Below, piece after piece: positions 45,549 through 54,461 of a DNA stretch of 64,000 nucleotides. The stretch comes from Saprospirales bacterium GYS_P2D (GTDB lineage: Bacteria > Bacteroidota > Bacteroidia > Chitinophagales > Saprospiraceae). A model generated the notes under the pieces. The model was not told the DNA's origin and did not search any database. It was given only the letters and a program-made list of their open reading frames with translations. The translations under genes were made by a program, and so were the position numbers. The stretch's first letter is position 1. The number at the start of each line of letters is the position of its first letter. The stretch is from positions 62,001 to 126,000 of the forward strand of contig WUUP01000010.1 in the NCBI GenBank assembly GCA_009833045.1. Direction: 5' to 3'.

Positions 45549-46532
45549 TCAATCCAGCATGACAGTATGCCGATAGAGCACATCGTTCTGTTCATTATGT
45601 AGTTCTATATCCACTTTGTGGTTAGAGATTTTTAATAGCCCAAAGTTCTTGACAGTGACGAGTGGGCCTTTGCGATATCGGTTAGTTTCCCTTTTGAGAG
45701 CTTCATAGCTATGGGTCATGCCGCTCGATGTAACTTCTGTGATGAGCTGATCTCGATGGGTGAGAGCTGCCACCTCTGCGATATGACGATCTCCACTGAT
45801 AAGTATAGGATTTTTCACATGTGGAGCACTGAGTAGTGAGAGTAGTCGAACGTAGTCTTTTGGATAGTTATACCATTTTTCATACCCATGATCGACATGG
45901 AGAAACTGTACACCACCAGCTATTATATTGATATCGGCATTACTCTTTTTGAGCTCAGACTCAAACCACTCCCACTGATCTAATCCCAGCATAGTGCCAT
46001 CTGGCGTGCCTAATGTATCCCTGAAGTATCTGACATCTAAAAGGATGACTTTCAATAGTATATCATCAATGTTATATTCATATGATTGATAGGCTCCTTG
46101 GCGTTGGCGTGCTGGATCTTTACTCGGGATGTCGAGGAAGTCAAAAAGTAAATCCCTACTTTCTGCCTTTTTGGCAAACTCTTTACCTGCGTTATTCGCA
46201 CCGTAGTCATGATCATCCCAGACTCCTATTATCGGACACCGATTTTTTAGTAGCTGATACTGCTTGTTAGATTTTTGAGTATCATACATAGCTTTCATTT
46301 CATCCATATCCTCAGTATCGGCATAGATGATATCACCAGTCCATATCCAGAGATCAGGATCATTTTTCACTATCTGCTCCCACATTGGTTGCGGCTCCCA
46401 CTGCTTATTGCAGCTACCGAAAGCAATAGTATACTCTGTGGCATGTGCATCGATATCTCGACGGGAACTGCACGATATTAATAGTACTGAAATGGCAAAT
46501 GATAGAAACCAGAAGGCTGAGCGACGATACAT
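45549..46532 (-). CDS. PhoD-like alkaline phosphatase family lipoprotein
   Basis: 327 residues with a lipobox leader (FAISVLLISC), so it is exported and lipid-anchored. The metallophosphoesterase core shows IAFGSCNKQW, WIWTGDIIYAD (metal-binding Asp), GVWDDHDYGANNAG (Asp-Asp-His) and ISGDRHIAE near residue 240, typical of PhoD-like phosphatases and phospholipases D. The substrate (phosphate mono- or diesters) cannot be decided. It is divergent from folD with 96 bases between, and no Pho-box was recognised. Confidence 0.88.
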   Translation of the reverse strand: MYRRSAFWFLSFAISVLLISCSSRRDIDAHATEYTIAFGSCNKQWEPQPMWEQIVKNDPDLWIWTGDIIYADTEDMDEMKAMYDTQKSNKQYQLLKNRCPIIGVWDDHDYGANNAGKEFAKKAESRDLLFDFLDIPSKDPARQRQGAYQSYEYNIDDILLKVILLDVRYFRDTLGTPDGTMLGLDQWEWFESELKKSNADINIIAGGVQFLHVDHGYEKWYNYPKDYVRLLSLLSAPHVKNPILISGDRHIAEVAALTHRDQLITEVTSSGMTHSYEALKRETNRYRKGPLVTVKNFGLLKISNHKVDIELHNEQNDVLYRHTVMLD

Positions 46533-46628
46533 GACATTTATTTTTTAATACTCAATATTAGTTCTTCCTTTTCGCTTAATTCCTCATATTTACTTTTTTA
46601 ATATTTAATTGATATTACAGCGCATATT

Positions 46629-47510
46629 ATGGAAGTGATAGATGGGAAATTTCTCTCAGCTCAGCTCAAAAAAGAAATCGAAAAAGAAGTCGATGATCTA
46701 AAAGAAAAAGGAGGGAAAGTACCTCATCTTGCAGCGGTCTTAGTAGGCGACAATCCTGCGAGCCAATCATATGTGCGTAGTAAAGTGAAATTTTGTGATG
46801 AAGTGGGATTTGAGTCCACTCTGATCAAAAAAGACGAGTCTATCAGTCAAGAAGAGCTACTGGATATCGTGAGAGATCTCAATGAGGATCCATATATAGA
46901 TGGTTATATCGTACAGCTCCCGCTGCCGAGGCATATTGATCCAGAAGTGGTGAATCTCACCATAGATCCTAAAAAGGATGTGGATGGATTTCACCCGATG
47001 AATTTTGGAAGAATGGCACTGGGCCTACCAGCATATCTCCCTGCTACTCCTCAAGGGATATTAATGATGCTCGAGAGATATGACATAGAGACCTCTGGTA
47101 AGAAATGTGTAGTCGTAGGTCGTAGTAATATCGTGGGTATGCCTATGGCTATATTGATGAGCCAGAAGAGAGCTTTTGGCAATACTACTGTGACAGTCGT
47201 ACATAGCCGCACTAAGAATGCAGAAGAAGAAATACGTCAAGCAGATATCCTGATAGCTGCGATAGGCCGAGCTAACTATATCACAGCAGATATGGTCAAA
47301 GAGGGAGCTGTAGTAATAGATGTAGGTATCAATAGAGTAGAAGATCCTACTCGCAAAAGGGGCTATCGTCTCGTCGGCGATGTGGACTATGCCAATGTAT
47401 CACAGAAGGCATCTCATATCACGCCAGTACCTGGAGGTGTCGGTCTCATGACAGTAGCTGCTCTCATGATGAACACCCTCAAGGCCGCAAAGAAAGAAAT
47501 ATATAATTGA
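46629..47510 (+). CDS. folD: Bifunctional methylenetetrahydrofolate dehydrogenase/cyclohydrolase FolD
   Basis: Interconverts 5,10-methylene-, methenyl- and 10-formyl-tetrahydrofolate, supplying ThyA and purine synthesis. 293 residues. Catalytic Lys in YVRSK (Y48, K52), QLPLPRHID, KDVDGFHPMN, the NADP-binding VVGRSNIVGMPMA, and the C-terminal TPVPGGVGLMTVA. All conserved residues are in place. It heads an operon with the DinB-like protein, prmA and yitT. A TTG for the next frame overlaps its stop codon. Confidence 0.96.
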   Translation: MEVIDGKFLSAQLKKEIEKEVDDLKEKGGKVPHLAAVLVGDNPASQSYVRSKVKFCDEVGFESTLIKKDESISQEELLDIVRDLNEDPYIDGYIVQLPLPRHIDPEVVNLTIDPKKDVDGFHPMNFGRMALGLPAYLPATPQGILMMLERYDIETSGKKCVVVGRSNIVGMPMAILMSQKRAFGNTTVTVVHSRTKNAEEEIRQADILIAAIGRANYITADMVKEGAVVIDVGINRVEDPTRKRGYRLVGDVDYANVSQKASHITPVPGGVGLMTVAALMMNTLKAAKKEIYN

Positions 47511-47524
47511 GTATCTTGCCCCAT

Positions 47525-48031
47525 ATGAACTGTAAAACTGGAGCTGTAAGGCTGATCGATCAGATCATATCTACTATAGAGTTGATCGATTCGCAGGATT
47601 ATGATCGAGAGCTGGAGCTCTATAATGGTTCGACCCTTGGTAAGCATTTTCGGCATATTTATGACTTTTTCAATTGTCTACTTCAGCAGTGCGAATGCCA
47701 GCTCGTAGATTATTGCCAGCGAGATAGAGATGCTCAGATAGAGTCAGATATGGACTATGCCAAACGCTCATTTGAATCTCTCAAAGATGGTCTCCAAAAT
47801 ATAGATGAGGATCAAGTGATCACAGTTAAAGCAGATTTTGAGCTCGAGCCAGGTGTCCGGCCTGTTGTCCAGACCTCTATCGGTCGAGAGGTCATGTATG
47901 CATATGATCACGCAGTGCACCATTTAGCGATTGTCAAAATCGGCCTTCGGGACCTCTATCCTGATAAGCCCTTTGATCAAAATATGGGAGTCGCAGCATC
48001 AACTATACGGCATCAACATCAGACTCATTAG
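47525..48031 (+). CDS. DinB-like superfamily protein
   Basis: 168 residues from the ATG at 47525; a TTG at 47507 overlapping the folD stop is an alternative start. A four-helix bundle of the DinB/YfiT type is suggested by LGKHFRHIYDFFN (first metal His), a central acidic region, and HAVHHLAIVKIGL (second and third His) near residue 140, then VAASTIRHQH. Such proteins bind a divalent metal; several are thiol-dependent transferases. No specific reaction can be assigned. It lies between folD and prmA with 14 and 27 bases of spacing. Confidence 0.7.
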   Translation: MNCKTGAVRLIDQIISTIELIDSQDYDRELELYNGSTLGKHFRHIYDFFNCLLQQCECQLVDYCQRDRDAQIESDMDYAKRSFESLKDGLQNIDEDQVITVKADFELEPGVRPVVQTSIGREVMYAYDHAVHHLAIVKIGLRDLYPDKPFDQNMGVAASTIRHQHQTH

Positions 48032-48058
48032 CAGTCATCTTATAAAATACATATCAAT

Positions 48059-48895
48059 ATGGAAGGATTCTATTATAAGCTTTATATCCCAGTAGAATCA
48101 GAAGAACATCAAGAGATCATTTTGGCAATGATAGCTGATGAAGAAATATCTGCTGTAGAGCAGGATGATAGCGGACTGACGATATACCATGAGTCCGCCG
48201 AGGTGCTTGATAGAGCTAAGAGTACAGCAGAGTCACTTCCATTTTTAGATAGCGAGCTGAGCATCGAGCAGTTACCATTAGAAAACTGGAATAAAAAATG
48301 GGAAGAGTCTTTCCAACCTATAATCGTAGGGAACTTTTGTGGTGTGAGAGCGAGCTTTCATGAGCCTCTCGAGGAGGTCAAGCATGAGATTATTATAGAT
48401 CCTGAGTTGGCATTTGGGACAGGACATCATGAGACTACCTACATGATGATGCAGCAGATGGAGCTGTTGGACTTCGCTGGGACTAAAGTCTTTGATTTTG
48501 GTTGTGGTACGGCGATTTTGGCCATATTAGCTCATATGCTGGGTGCTGAGGATATATATGGCATCGACTATGATGAGCAAGCTATCAAATGTGCTCATGA
48601 CTGCATCCAGCTAAATGATACCGATACGATCAGACTGGAAGCATGTGTCATCACTGATACGCCAGTAGAGCAGTATGATATCATCTTAGCGAATATCAAT
48701 CGGCAGGTGCTACTGGACTCAGCAGAGGAACTCAATAAACGTTTAGCCCCTGAGGGCGTTTTAGTTTTGTCTGGTCTCTTAGTCGAGGATGAGCCGATCA
48801 TCACAGAGAGATATGATCAGGTAGGATTCGAAAAAGTATCTAAGATCAATAAAGGAGAGTGGATCTCTCTAAAAATGAAGCATGGTAGAAAATGA
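48059..48895 (+). CDS. prmA: Ribosomal protein L11 methyltransferase PrmA
   Basis: SAM-dependent enzyme that trimethylates lysines and the N-terminus of ribosomal protein L11, 278 residues. An N-terminal alpha/beta recognition domain (1-80) is followed by a Rossmann methyltransferase domain with the PrmA hallmark AFGTGHHETTYMMM (usually FGTGxHxTT), the SAM loop VFDFGCGTAILAI and ILANINRQVLL. Its last 14 bases overlap the start of yitT, so translation is probably coupled. Confidence 0.93.
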   Translation: MEGFYYKLYIPVESEEHQEIILAMIADEEISAVEQDDSGLTIYHESAEVLDRAKSTAESLPFLDSELSIEQLPLENWNKKWEESFQPIIVGNFCGVRASFHEPLEEVKHEIIIDPELAFGTGHHETTYMMMQQMELLDFAGTKVFDFGCGTAILAILAHMLGAEDIYGIDYDEQAIKCAHDCIQLNDTDTIRLEACVITDTPVEQYDIILANINRQVLLDSAEELNKRLAPEGVLVLSGLLVEDEPIITERYDQVGFEKVSKINKGEWISLKMKHGRK

Positions 48896-49499
48896 AGTGA
48901 TCGAAGAGCCTAAACACTCTTTGATAGATGACATCCAGGCAGTAGTGTTTGGTGTGTCTATGGCATCTTTTGGTATTTATATTTTGACGTGTTTAGGATT
49001 CATTACAGGGCAAACAGCTGGTCTGGCTATCCTGATATCCTATGCCACAGGCTGGTCTTTTGGCCCCGTCTTTTTTGTGGTCAATATTCCATTTTACTGG
49101 TTAGGTTATAGTCGCTTTGGCTTCCAGTTTGTATTCAGGACATTTATATCGGTTCTACTACTTTCAATATTGACGACATACTTTCCATTGGTATTGACAT
49201 TTGACTATCTGGAGCCGCTGACTGGAGCCGTTTTATTTGGCTTTGCTACTGGAGTAGGTCTCTTAGCTTTGTTTAGACATGGTGGGAGTCTTGGGGGCAT
49301 AGGCATATTAGCTCTATTTATACAGGATAAGACAGGATTCAAAGCAGGCTACACACAGCTCTTGTTTGATATTGTACTCTTTGGGATAGCTCTATTATTG
49401 CACGAGTTTTCTATAGTTTTCTATAGCTTCATAGGTGCAGTAGTGCTCAATCTCGTAGTAGCTATCAATCATAGTGAAGATAGATACATCGCCACTTAG
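48882..49499 (+). CDS. YitT-family membrane protein without DUF2179 domain
   Basis: 205 residues with six helices. Family segments are GQTAGLAILISYATGWSFGPVFFVVNIPFY and FRHGGSLGGIGILALFIQDKTG followed by QLLFDIVLFG. Family members usually carry a C-terminal DUF2179 domain and reach ~280 residues; here the protein stops after the last helix. The function of the family is unclear. The stop codon shares TTAG with that of the convergent maf gene (4-base overlap). Confidence 0.85.
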   Translation: MVENEVIEEPKHSLIDDIQAVVFGVSMASFGIYILTCLGFITGQTAGLAILISYATGWSFGPVFFVVNIPFYWLGYSRFGFQFVFRTFISVLLLSILTTYFPLVLTFDYLEPLTGAVLFGFATGVGLLALFRHGGSLGGIGILALFIQDKTGFKAGYTQLLFDIVLFGIALLLHEFSIVFYSFIGAVVLNLVVAINHSEDRYIAT

Positions 49500-50101
49500 A
49501 GAGCTTCTATCTGTGGCACCTCTGAGAGCAGCTGATATAGCTTGTGTGTAGGTAGGCCCATGATAGTATAGTAGGATCCGTCTATGTGTGTGACCTTAGA
49601 TAGGCCTATCCAATCCTGAATACCATAGCCTCCAGCTTTGTCCAGTACTTCATGATTATTGACATACCATTCTATCTCTTCTGTAGTCATGAGATCAAGT
49701 TCGACATTGGTCACATCATCAGTGGCTTTTTGGTATATCCCTGGTATCGTGATACATACACCTGTTACGACTTGATGAGTTCTACCAGATAGAGTGAATA
49801 CCATATTCTTAGCTTCATCTAAATCTCCAGGTTTGTTCAGCACTTGATCATCCACCAGTACAGTCGTATCGGCAGTAATGATAAGGTCAGTGGGGCCACA
49901 TGACCTGCTCAGCGCTTCTGCTTTTAGTTGACTGAGATATTTAGCATGGGCAGCTATGGGGATCTCAGGAGGCACTATTTCAGGTATGTCACTTTTCTTT
50001 ATGGAGAAGTCTAATCCCATATTCTGCAAAAGCTCCTTCCTTCTCGGGCTACCAGAGCCCAAAATGATGTTATATGATTTTAGATGGCCGAGTATAGTCA
50101 T
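49496..50101 (-). CDS. maf: Maf-family nucleotide pyrophosphatase
   Basis: 201-residue house-cleaning enzyme that hydrolyses dTTP/UTP or modified nucleoside triphosphates to monophosphates. N-terminal IILGSGSPRRKELLQNMGL, central LIITADTTVLVDDQVLNKP, then SGRTHQVVTGVCI and a C-terminal GGYGIQD. The start at 50101 is fixed by an ATGA overlap with the stop codon of the upstream ubiA-like gene; the longer frame would overlap that gene further. Last gene of the fdx-iscX-ubiA-maf operon. Confidence 0.93.
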   Translation of the reverse strand: MTILGHLKSYNIILGSGSPRRKELLQNMGLDFSIKKSDIPEIVPPEIPIAAHAKYLSQLKAEALSRSCGPTDLIITADTTVLVDDQVLNKPGDLDEAKNMVFTLSGRTHQVVTGVCITIPGIYQKATDDVTNVELDLMTTEEIEWYVNNHEVLDKAGGYGIQDWIGLSKVTHIDGSYYTIMGLPTHKLYQLLSEVPQIEAL

Positions 50102-51024
50102 GTCGTACAGTATAGTATTAAATAAAAGAGGCCTATGATCATCCAGATCTTGTACCACTGGCTGATCGCCCCATAATCAGAAGTCTCATGTGCTGTGATC
50201 AATAGATAAAGAAGATAAAAAGAAGGAATAAGAACTATAGCAATACCTATCCACATCCATGAAATCTTGAGGCCTCCAAGATAAAAAAGCCAATATCCAA
50301 GAAATAGTTGGACAGCGAGGTGTAGAAAGATTAAGCTTTGTTTTGTCTTAGGCACCCCTATAGATATAGGAAGGGTGTGCGCACCGATGTATTGATCTCC
50401 TTTTATATCCTCTATGTCTTTTACGATCTCTCTGAGTAGGGTAGTGAAAAATGCAAATCCTCCATAAAAGATCACTATTTGAGTGATGTATTCATACGAT
50501 GCTGTATCAATAGTCTTCAACATGGCCAGTGGCTCTCGCTCTGCTATGAGGAGCAATAATACCACCCCAGCGCAAAGCCCAGCTACTAAAACATTCCCAA
50601 TGAGGGGCCATTTCTTAATGTATCGGTTATATAGCCAGATGAGCGCTACTGATCCGAAGTAAATCCACATATACTCCGGATGATCTATCTCCATAGCAAG
50701 AGAAAGTGCGAATGGTATAGGAGCTATCGTAATGACAGCATATCCTATTAGCGCTAATTGCTTTTCCCAGCCTTCGTCTATGAAGCTTCTTTTCTGATTA
50801 ATGCGATCTGTGGTGCCATCAGAGATATCATTGTGCAGATATCCCCCAGCTGCCACACATATAGTCAAGAAGAGAAGCAGATAAAAATCTTTGAATGATA
50901 GATTAGCCTCGATCTGATGTGTATGAAGCGTAGGATAGATGACCGAGTAAGCTATCGTCCAGAGCGTCAATGCCACCACGAGTAGATTTGGTACTCTGAA
51001 TATGCTAAGCAGAGACGACAGCAC
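50098..51024 (-). CDS. UbiA-family prenyltransferase
   Basis: 308-residue membrane enzyme with about nine helices that transfers an isoprenyl chain to an acceptor. The first Asp-rich motif is GYLHNDISDGTTDRINQ (N65, D66, D69, D73); the second is EIVKDIEDIKGDQYIGAHTL near residue 200. Subfamily members make quinones, haem O or glycerol-phosphate prenyl ethers. This form, paired with maf, resembles the geranylgeranylglycerol-phosphate synthase-like group often annotated in Bacteroidota, and its true acceptor is unknown. Six bases separate it from iscX. Confidence 0.88.
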   Translation of the reverse strand: MLSSLLSIFRVPNLLVVALTLWTIAYSVIYPTLHTHQIEANLSFKDFYLLLFLTICVAAGGYLHNDISDGTTDRINQKRSFIDEGWEKQLALIGYAVITIAPIPFALSLAMEIDHPEYMWIYFGSVALIWLYNRYIKKWPLIGNVLVAGLCAGVVLLLLIAEREPLAMLKTIDTASYEYITQIVIFYGGFAFFTTLLREIVKDIEDIKGDQYIGAHTLPISIGVPKTKQSLIFLHLAVQLFLGYWLFYLGGLKISWMWIGIAIVLIPSFYLLYLLITAHETSDYGAISQWYKIWMIIGLFYLILYCTT

Positions 51025-51030
51025 TACATA

Positions 51031-51276
51031 TTATTGATTATCTCGCCACTCGTAGACCCATTTAGCTTGGATCTGCTCGAGATGCCCCTCACTACAGTCT
51101 TCTCGATTGCCAGCAAAGTTTGGTAGTTCTAATACCCATTCGATCAAATCGGTAAAACGAATACGATATATCTTACTCTCGGTAAAATCATCACCAAACT
51201 TGTCATAAAGACCCATAGCGATATCTTCATGATCCGCCCAGTCTATAGGTAAGTCGTCAAAATCTTCAAAAGCCAT
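51031..51276 (-). CDS. iscX: IscX-like iron-sulfur assembly protein
   Basis: 81 residues versus 66 in E. coli, small and acidic. The family pattern is clear: DWADHEDIAMGLYDKFGDDF, then IRFTDLIEWVLELPNF and a C-terminal AKWVYEW. IscX binds iron and the desulfurase IscS and adjusts cluster-assembly rate. Neither IscS nor IscU lies in the window. The gene follows the ferredoxin gene by 48 bases, the same pairing as in the proteobacterial isc operon (fdx-iscX). Confidence 0.9.
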   Translation of the reverse strand: MAFEDFDDLPIDWADHEDIAMGLYDKFGDDFTESKIYRIRFTDLIEWVLELPNFAGNREDCSEGHLEQIQAKWVYEWRDNQ

Positions 51277-51324
51277 TATTATCCCTTTTTCTTGATAAGT
51301 TAGATTTGATATAGTCGAGCAGGA

Positions 51325-51666
51325 TTAGTGCTCATGTCCGATGATCTGTGATTGATCAGGTATCACCACCTCGATCTCAGCGTCATCTTCGAGTATGATA
51401 CACTGACAGGCGAGTCTGGACTCGAGTCTCGGATCGATAGCACGATCTATGAAGTCTTCTTCCTTATCAGAGATTTCTTCGAGATATTCATCACCTCGCT
51501 CTACATATATATGACAGGTGCTACATGCGCAGACACCACCACAGTTGTGATTGAGGTGTATATGATGATCTTCAGTCACTTCGAGTATAGAGATATCGGT
51601 TTCGATACCATCTATCACTTTAGTCTCTATACTGTCATCTTCAAATCTAAAAGTGATTTTAGCCAT
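51325..51666 (-). CDS. fdx: 2Fe-2S ferredoxin (adrenodoxin/Isc type)
   Basis: 113-residue electron carrier. Cluster ligands C42, C48 and C51 in CGGVCACSTC and C87 in LACQC fall at the same positions as in E. coli Fdx. LACQC and CGGVC also carry extra cysteines (C46, C89). The ferredoxin probably supplies electrons for iron-sulfur cluster assembly, given iscX downstream. First gene of the minus-strand operon fdx-iscX-ubiA-maf. Confidence 0.93.
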   Translation of the reverse strand: MAKITFRFEDDSIETKVIDGIETDISILEVTEDHHIHLNHNCGGVCACSTCHIYVERGDEYLEEISDKEEDFIDRAIDPRLESRLACQCIILEDDAEIEVVIPDQSQIIGHEH

Positions 51667-51694
51667 ATTTGTTAGTCACTTCTTTTTAGTTTCA

Positions 51695-51702
51695 CAAAGC
51701 TA
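51695..51702 (-). promoter_or_regulatory. Candidate -7 promoter element of the fdx operon
   Basis: Reads TAGCTTTG on the minus strand, an exact match to TAnnTTTG, 29 bases before the fdx start codon. The -33 element is not evident. Confidence 0.35.
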
Positions 51703-51839
51703 AAGACAAAAAAACACGATTTGTTTGCATTCTGCGTTTTTAAATCTTGCTAAATGATGATATATTCAAAATGCGTTGCTGCACCGAGCTATTTTCATCA
51801 AGGCGCAAACTTATAATTAATATTTACTAAACACATTGG

Positions 51840-54461
51840 ATGCCTCAAATAAGTTCCATTTCTGACTTCAAACCTTATAAGTATAAAGATCTCAAGATTT
51901 ATTCTTCGACAGAATGGCTCGCTGACAATAGAAAGAAGTACAGACAGGTATTTGAAGAAAAAGCAGTCAAGTATATTTATATAGACTTATCGCTCATTAA
52001 TAAGCTATATGATAGAGAAAACTGGGACCTTAAGCTCTCTATCAAATGCTATAGACTGCATAAAGGGAAGAATGAAGTCTGTACGCTGGAGATAGATCGT
52101 CAGGTGAGCAAGCATGATCATATCATACATGTCAGAGAAGGCTGGGGAAACAAGAAAACAGGGAGCTTCTGGAAAAAGGGGAAATATTGCTGGGAAGTGT
52201 ACGAAGGAGAAACTAAGCTCGCTACTAAATATTTCCATATCGAGGATCTCGCTTCAATCTCTGGTGGACATCCTGAGACTACGCTGAAGGTCGAAAGCAT
52301 CGACTACTATGAGGGTACGTACGATCAGCCTGAGAAAGATGATGATCATGTCTACTATACTCAGTTTGATAGCCGCAATACTCGTTATGTTTTCGTAGAG
52401 CTAATGCTCGAAAATCGTCTACACAAGAAACACGAATGGTATGCCGAGATATTCATCCGTTTCTACAATGAAAGTCGGGATCTCAAGGGGGAAGTTGTCA
52501 GACTTGAGCGCATCAAAAAAGGTGAAGATAAAGTCGTGGTCAATGCTGGATGGGGCTCCAATGTCAAGGGCTCATGGCGAGCCGGCAAGTACTTAGTAGA
52601 AGTCATCTACCAAAATAGATTAATTGCATACAGTCATTTTGAAATAGCTTATTCATTTAAAGAGGGATTCAATGATGTAGAATATCCTGAGTATATCATA
52701 TCTACTGAAAATCAAATCCAAGAAAAAAAGTATAAAAGCAGAAAAGCTCTTGAGGAGCTAAATAAACTAATAGGTCTCAAATCAATAAAGAGGCAAATCC
52801 ACGATCACACTAAGTATATTAAATTCCTTCAGTTGAGAAAGGAAAGGGGATTTGAGGAGGCTGAAAAAATCACACTCCACAGTGTATTTGTTGGTAATCC
52901 TGGTACGGGAAAGACTACTGTAGCCAGAATGCTCGGATCGATCTATAAGTATATCGGACTACTATCAAGTGGACATGTCCACGAAGTCAGTAGAGTAGAT
53001 CTGGTCGGAGAATACATCGGACAGACCGCCCCTAAAGTCAAAGATGCAATAGAGAAAGCAAAAGGAGGAGTGCTATTCATCGACGAAGCTTATTCTTTAG
53101 CTCGTAGTAATGAAGATTCTAAGGATTTTGGACGTGAGGTCATCGAGCTCTTGATCAAAGAGATGTCACATCCTAACTGCGACTTTATGGTCGTAGTAGC
53201 AGGATATCCACAAGAGATGGATACTTTCATTCAGTCCAATCCAGGATTGGCTTCAAGATTTAAATATACCTATGATTTTCCTGACTATCAGCTCTCTGAG
53301 TTGCTCGAGATCATGGAGTATTTTTGTGAGGACTATCAGATTACTTTTACTGATAGAGCAATGAGTGAGATCAGAGAAATCATACAGGATGCTTATCGTA
53401 ATAGATCTAAGAACTTTGGCAATGCTCGGTACATTGCTCAGCTACTTGAAAAGGCTAAAATACAAATGGGAATACGTCTCATGAGTCAGCCTAAGAAGGA
53501 ATGGACAAACGATGAGCTAAAAAGGATATCGCTCAAGGATGTGATAGCACTTTCTCCTCGTTATCGAGCGGCAGATCCTTTTTCTGTAGTCATTGATGAA
53601 GAAGAACTATCTGCAGCTATGGCTGAGCTAAATGCGCTCATAGGACTTAGGTCCATAAAAAAGAAGATTTCAGAATTAGTGGATATCGTCCGATATAGGG
53701 TAGACCAAGGAGAAATGAAAGTCGGAGTGTACAATATGCACGCTGTACTGACAGGTAATCCTGGTACAGGTAAGACCACCGTCACACGTATCTGCGCTAA
53801 GATTTTTAAGGCGCTGGGAGTGCTCGAAAGAGGACATATGGTGGAGACAGATCGACAGGGACTCATAGCTGGCTATGTAGGTCAGACGGCTATCAAGACG
53901 GCTAAAAAAATAGATGAGGCTACAGGTGGTCTTTTATTTATTGACGAAGCCTATGCATTGCTAAAGAAAGGAGCCCACAACGATTTTGGAGATGAGGCCA
54001 TACAAGTCTTACTCAAACAAATGGAAGATCGAAGAGGAGAGTTTTATGTGTTCGCTGCTGGGTATCCCGAACAGATGAATGACTTTCTCAACATGAATCC
54101 TGGACTAAAGAGTCGTTTCGATATATTCTTAAATTTTGAAGACTTTAATCCAGAGGAACTGACAGATATAGCAAAGTACTTCTTGAATGAGAAGCAATAC
54201 AAGATATCCTCTGATGCTTTAAGCCTGTTATCCCGTGAGCTCAAGAAAGAGTATGAGGAGAGAGATAAACAATTTGGGAATGCACGTCGTGTGCGTATCT
54301 ATATTGACGAAATCATAAAGTATCAAAACTTGAGACTGGCTGATGAAAGACATTATAGTCATAACAACTATAGTAAACTCATCAAAATAATCGACGTGGA
54401 GCAGGCATGTGCCTCAATTCAGCAAGAATATCAGTATCGTAGACAATCCATCGGATTTTAA
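51840..54461 (+). CDS. Double AAA+ ATPase (CbxX/CfqX type) with duplicated N-terminal beta-rich domain
   Basis: 873-residue cytosolic protein without signal peptide. Two related N-terminal units (about 43-135 and 150-270) each end in GWG, a GSxWxxGKY motif and a beta hairpin (compare GSFWKKGKYCWEVYEG with GSWRAGKYLVEVIYQN), so they are an internal duplication, probably beta-sandwich sensor modules. Two AAA+ domains of the CbxX/CfqX family follow. Domain 1 has Walker A GNPGTGKTT at 352 and Walker B LFIDEAYSLA (D415). Domain 2 has GNPGTGKTT at 639 and LFIDEAYALL (D702). Both keep an intact Walker B Glu and a C-terminal RxxGNARxV/I sensor. Relatives include Rubisco activase CbbX, SpoVK and the EccA chaperones. 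No functional partner is adjacent, so the remodelling target is unknown. Confidence 0.85.
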   Translation: MPQISSISDFKPYKYKDLKIYSSTEWLADNRKKYRQVFEEKAVKYIYIDLSLINKLYDRENWDLKLSIKCYRLHKGKNEVCTLEIDRQVSKHDHIIHVREGWGNKKTGSFWKKGKYCWEVYEGETKLATKYFHIEDLASISGGHPETTLKVESIDYYEGTYDQPEKDDDHVYYTQFDSRNTRYVFVELMLENRLHKKHEWYAEIFIRFYNESRDLKGEVVRLERIKKGEDKVVVNAGWGSNVKGSWRAGKYLVEVIYQNRLIAYSHFEIAYSFKEGFNDVEYPEYIISTENQIQEKKYKSRKALEELNKLIGLKSIKRQIHDHTKYIKFLQLRKERGFEEAEKITLHSVFVGNPGTGKTTVARMLGSIYKYIGLLSSGHVHEVSRVDLVGEYIGQTAPKVKDAIEKAKGGVLFIDEAYSLARSNEDSKDFGREVIELLIKEMSHPNCDFMVVVAGYPQEMDTFIQSNPGLASRFKYTYDFPDYQLSELLEIMEYFCEDYQITFTDRAMSEIREIIQDAYRNRSKNFGNARYIAQLLEKAKIQMGIRLMSQPKKEWTNDELKRISLKDVIALSPRYRAADPFSVVIDEEELSAAMAELNALIGLRSIKKKISELVDIVRYRVDQGEMKVGVYNMHAVLTGNPGTGKTTVTRICAKIFKALGVLERGHMVETDRQGLIAGYVGQTAIKTAKKIDEATGGLLFIDEAYALLKKGAHNDFGDEAIQVLLKQMEDRRGEFYVFAAGYPEQMNDFLNMNPGLKSRFDIFLNFEDFNPEELTDIAKYFLNEKQYKISSDALSLLSRELKKEYEERDKQFGNARRVRIYIDEIIKYQNLRLADERHYSHNNYSKLIKIIDVEQACASIQQEYQYRRQSIGF

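Noticed and set aside
50102-50158. Longer Maf reading frame starting at 50158
   Set aside because: It would overlap the ubiA-like gene by 61 bases, whereas the ATG at 50101 gives a typical ATGA coupling.
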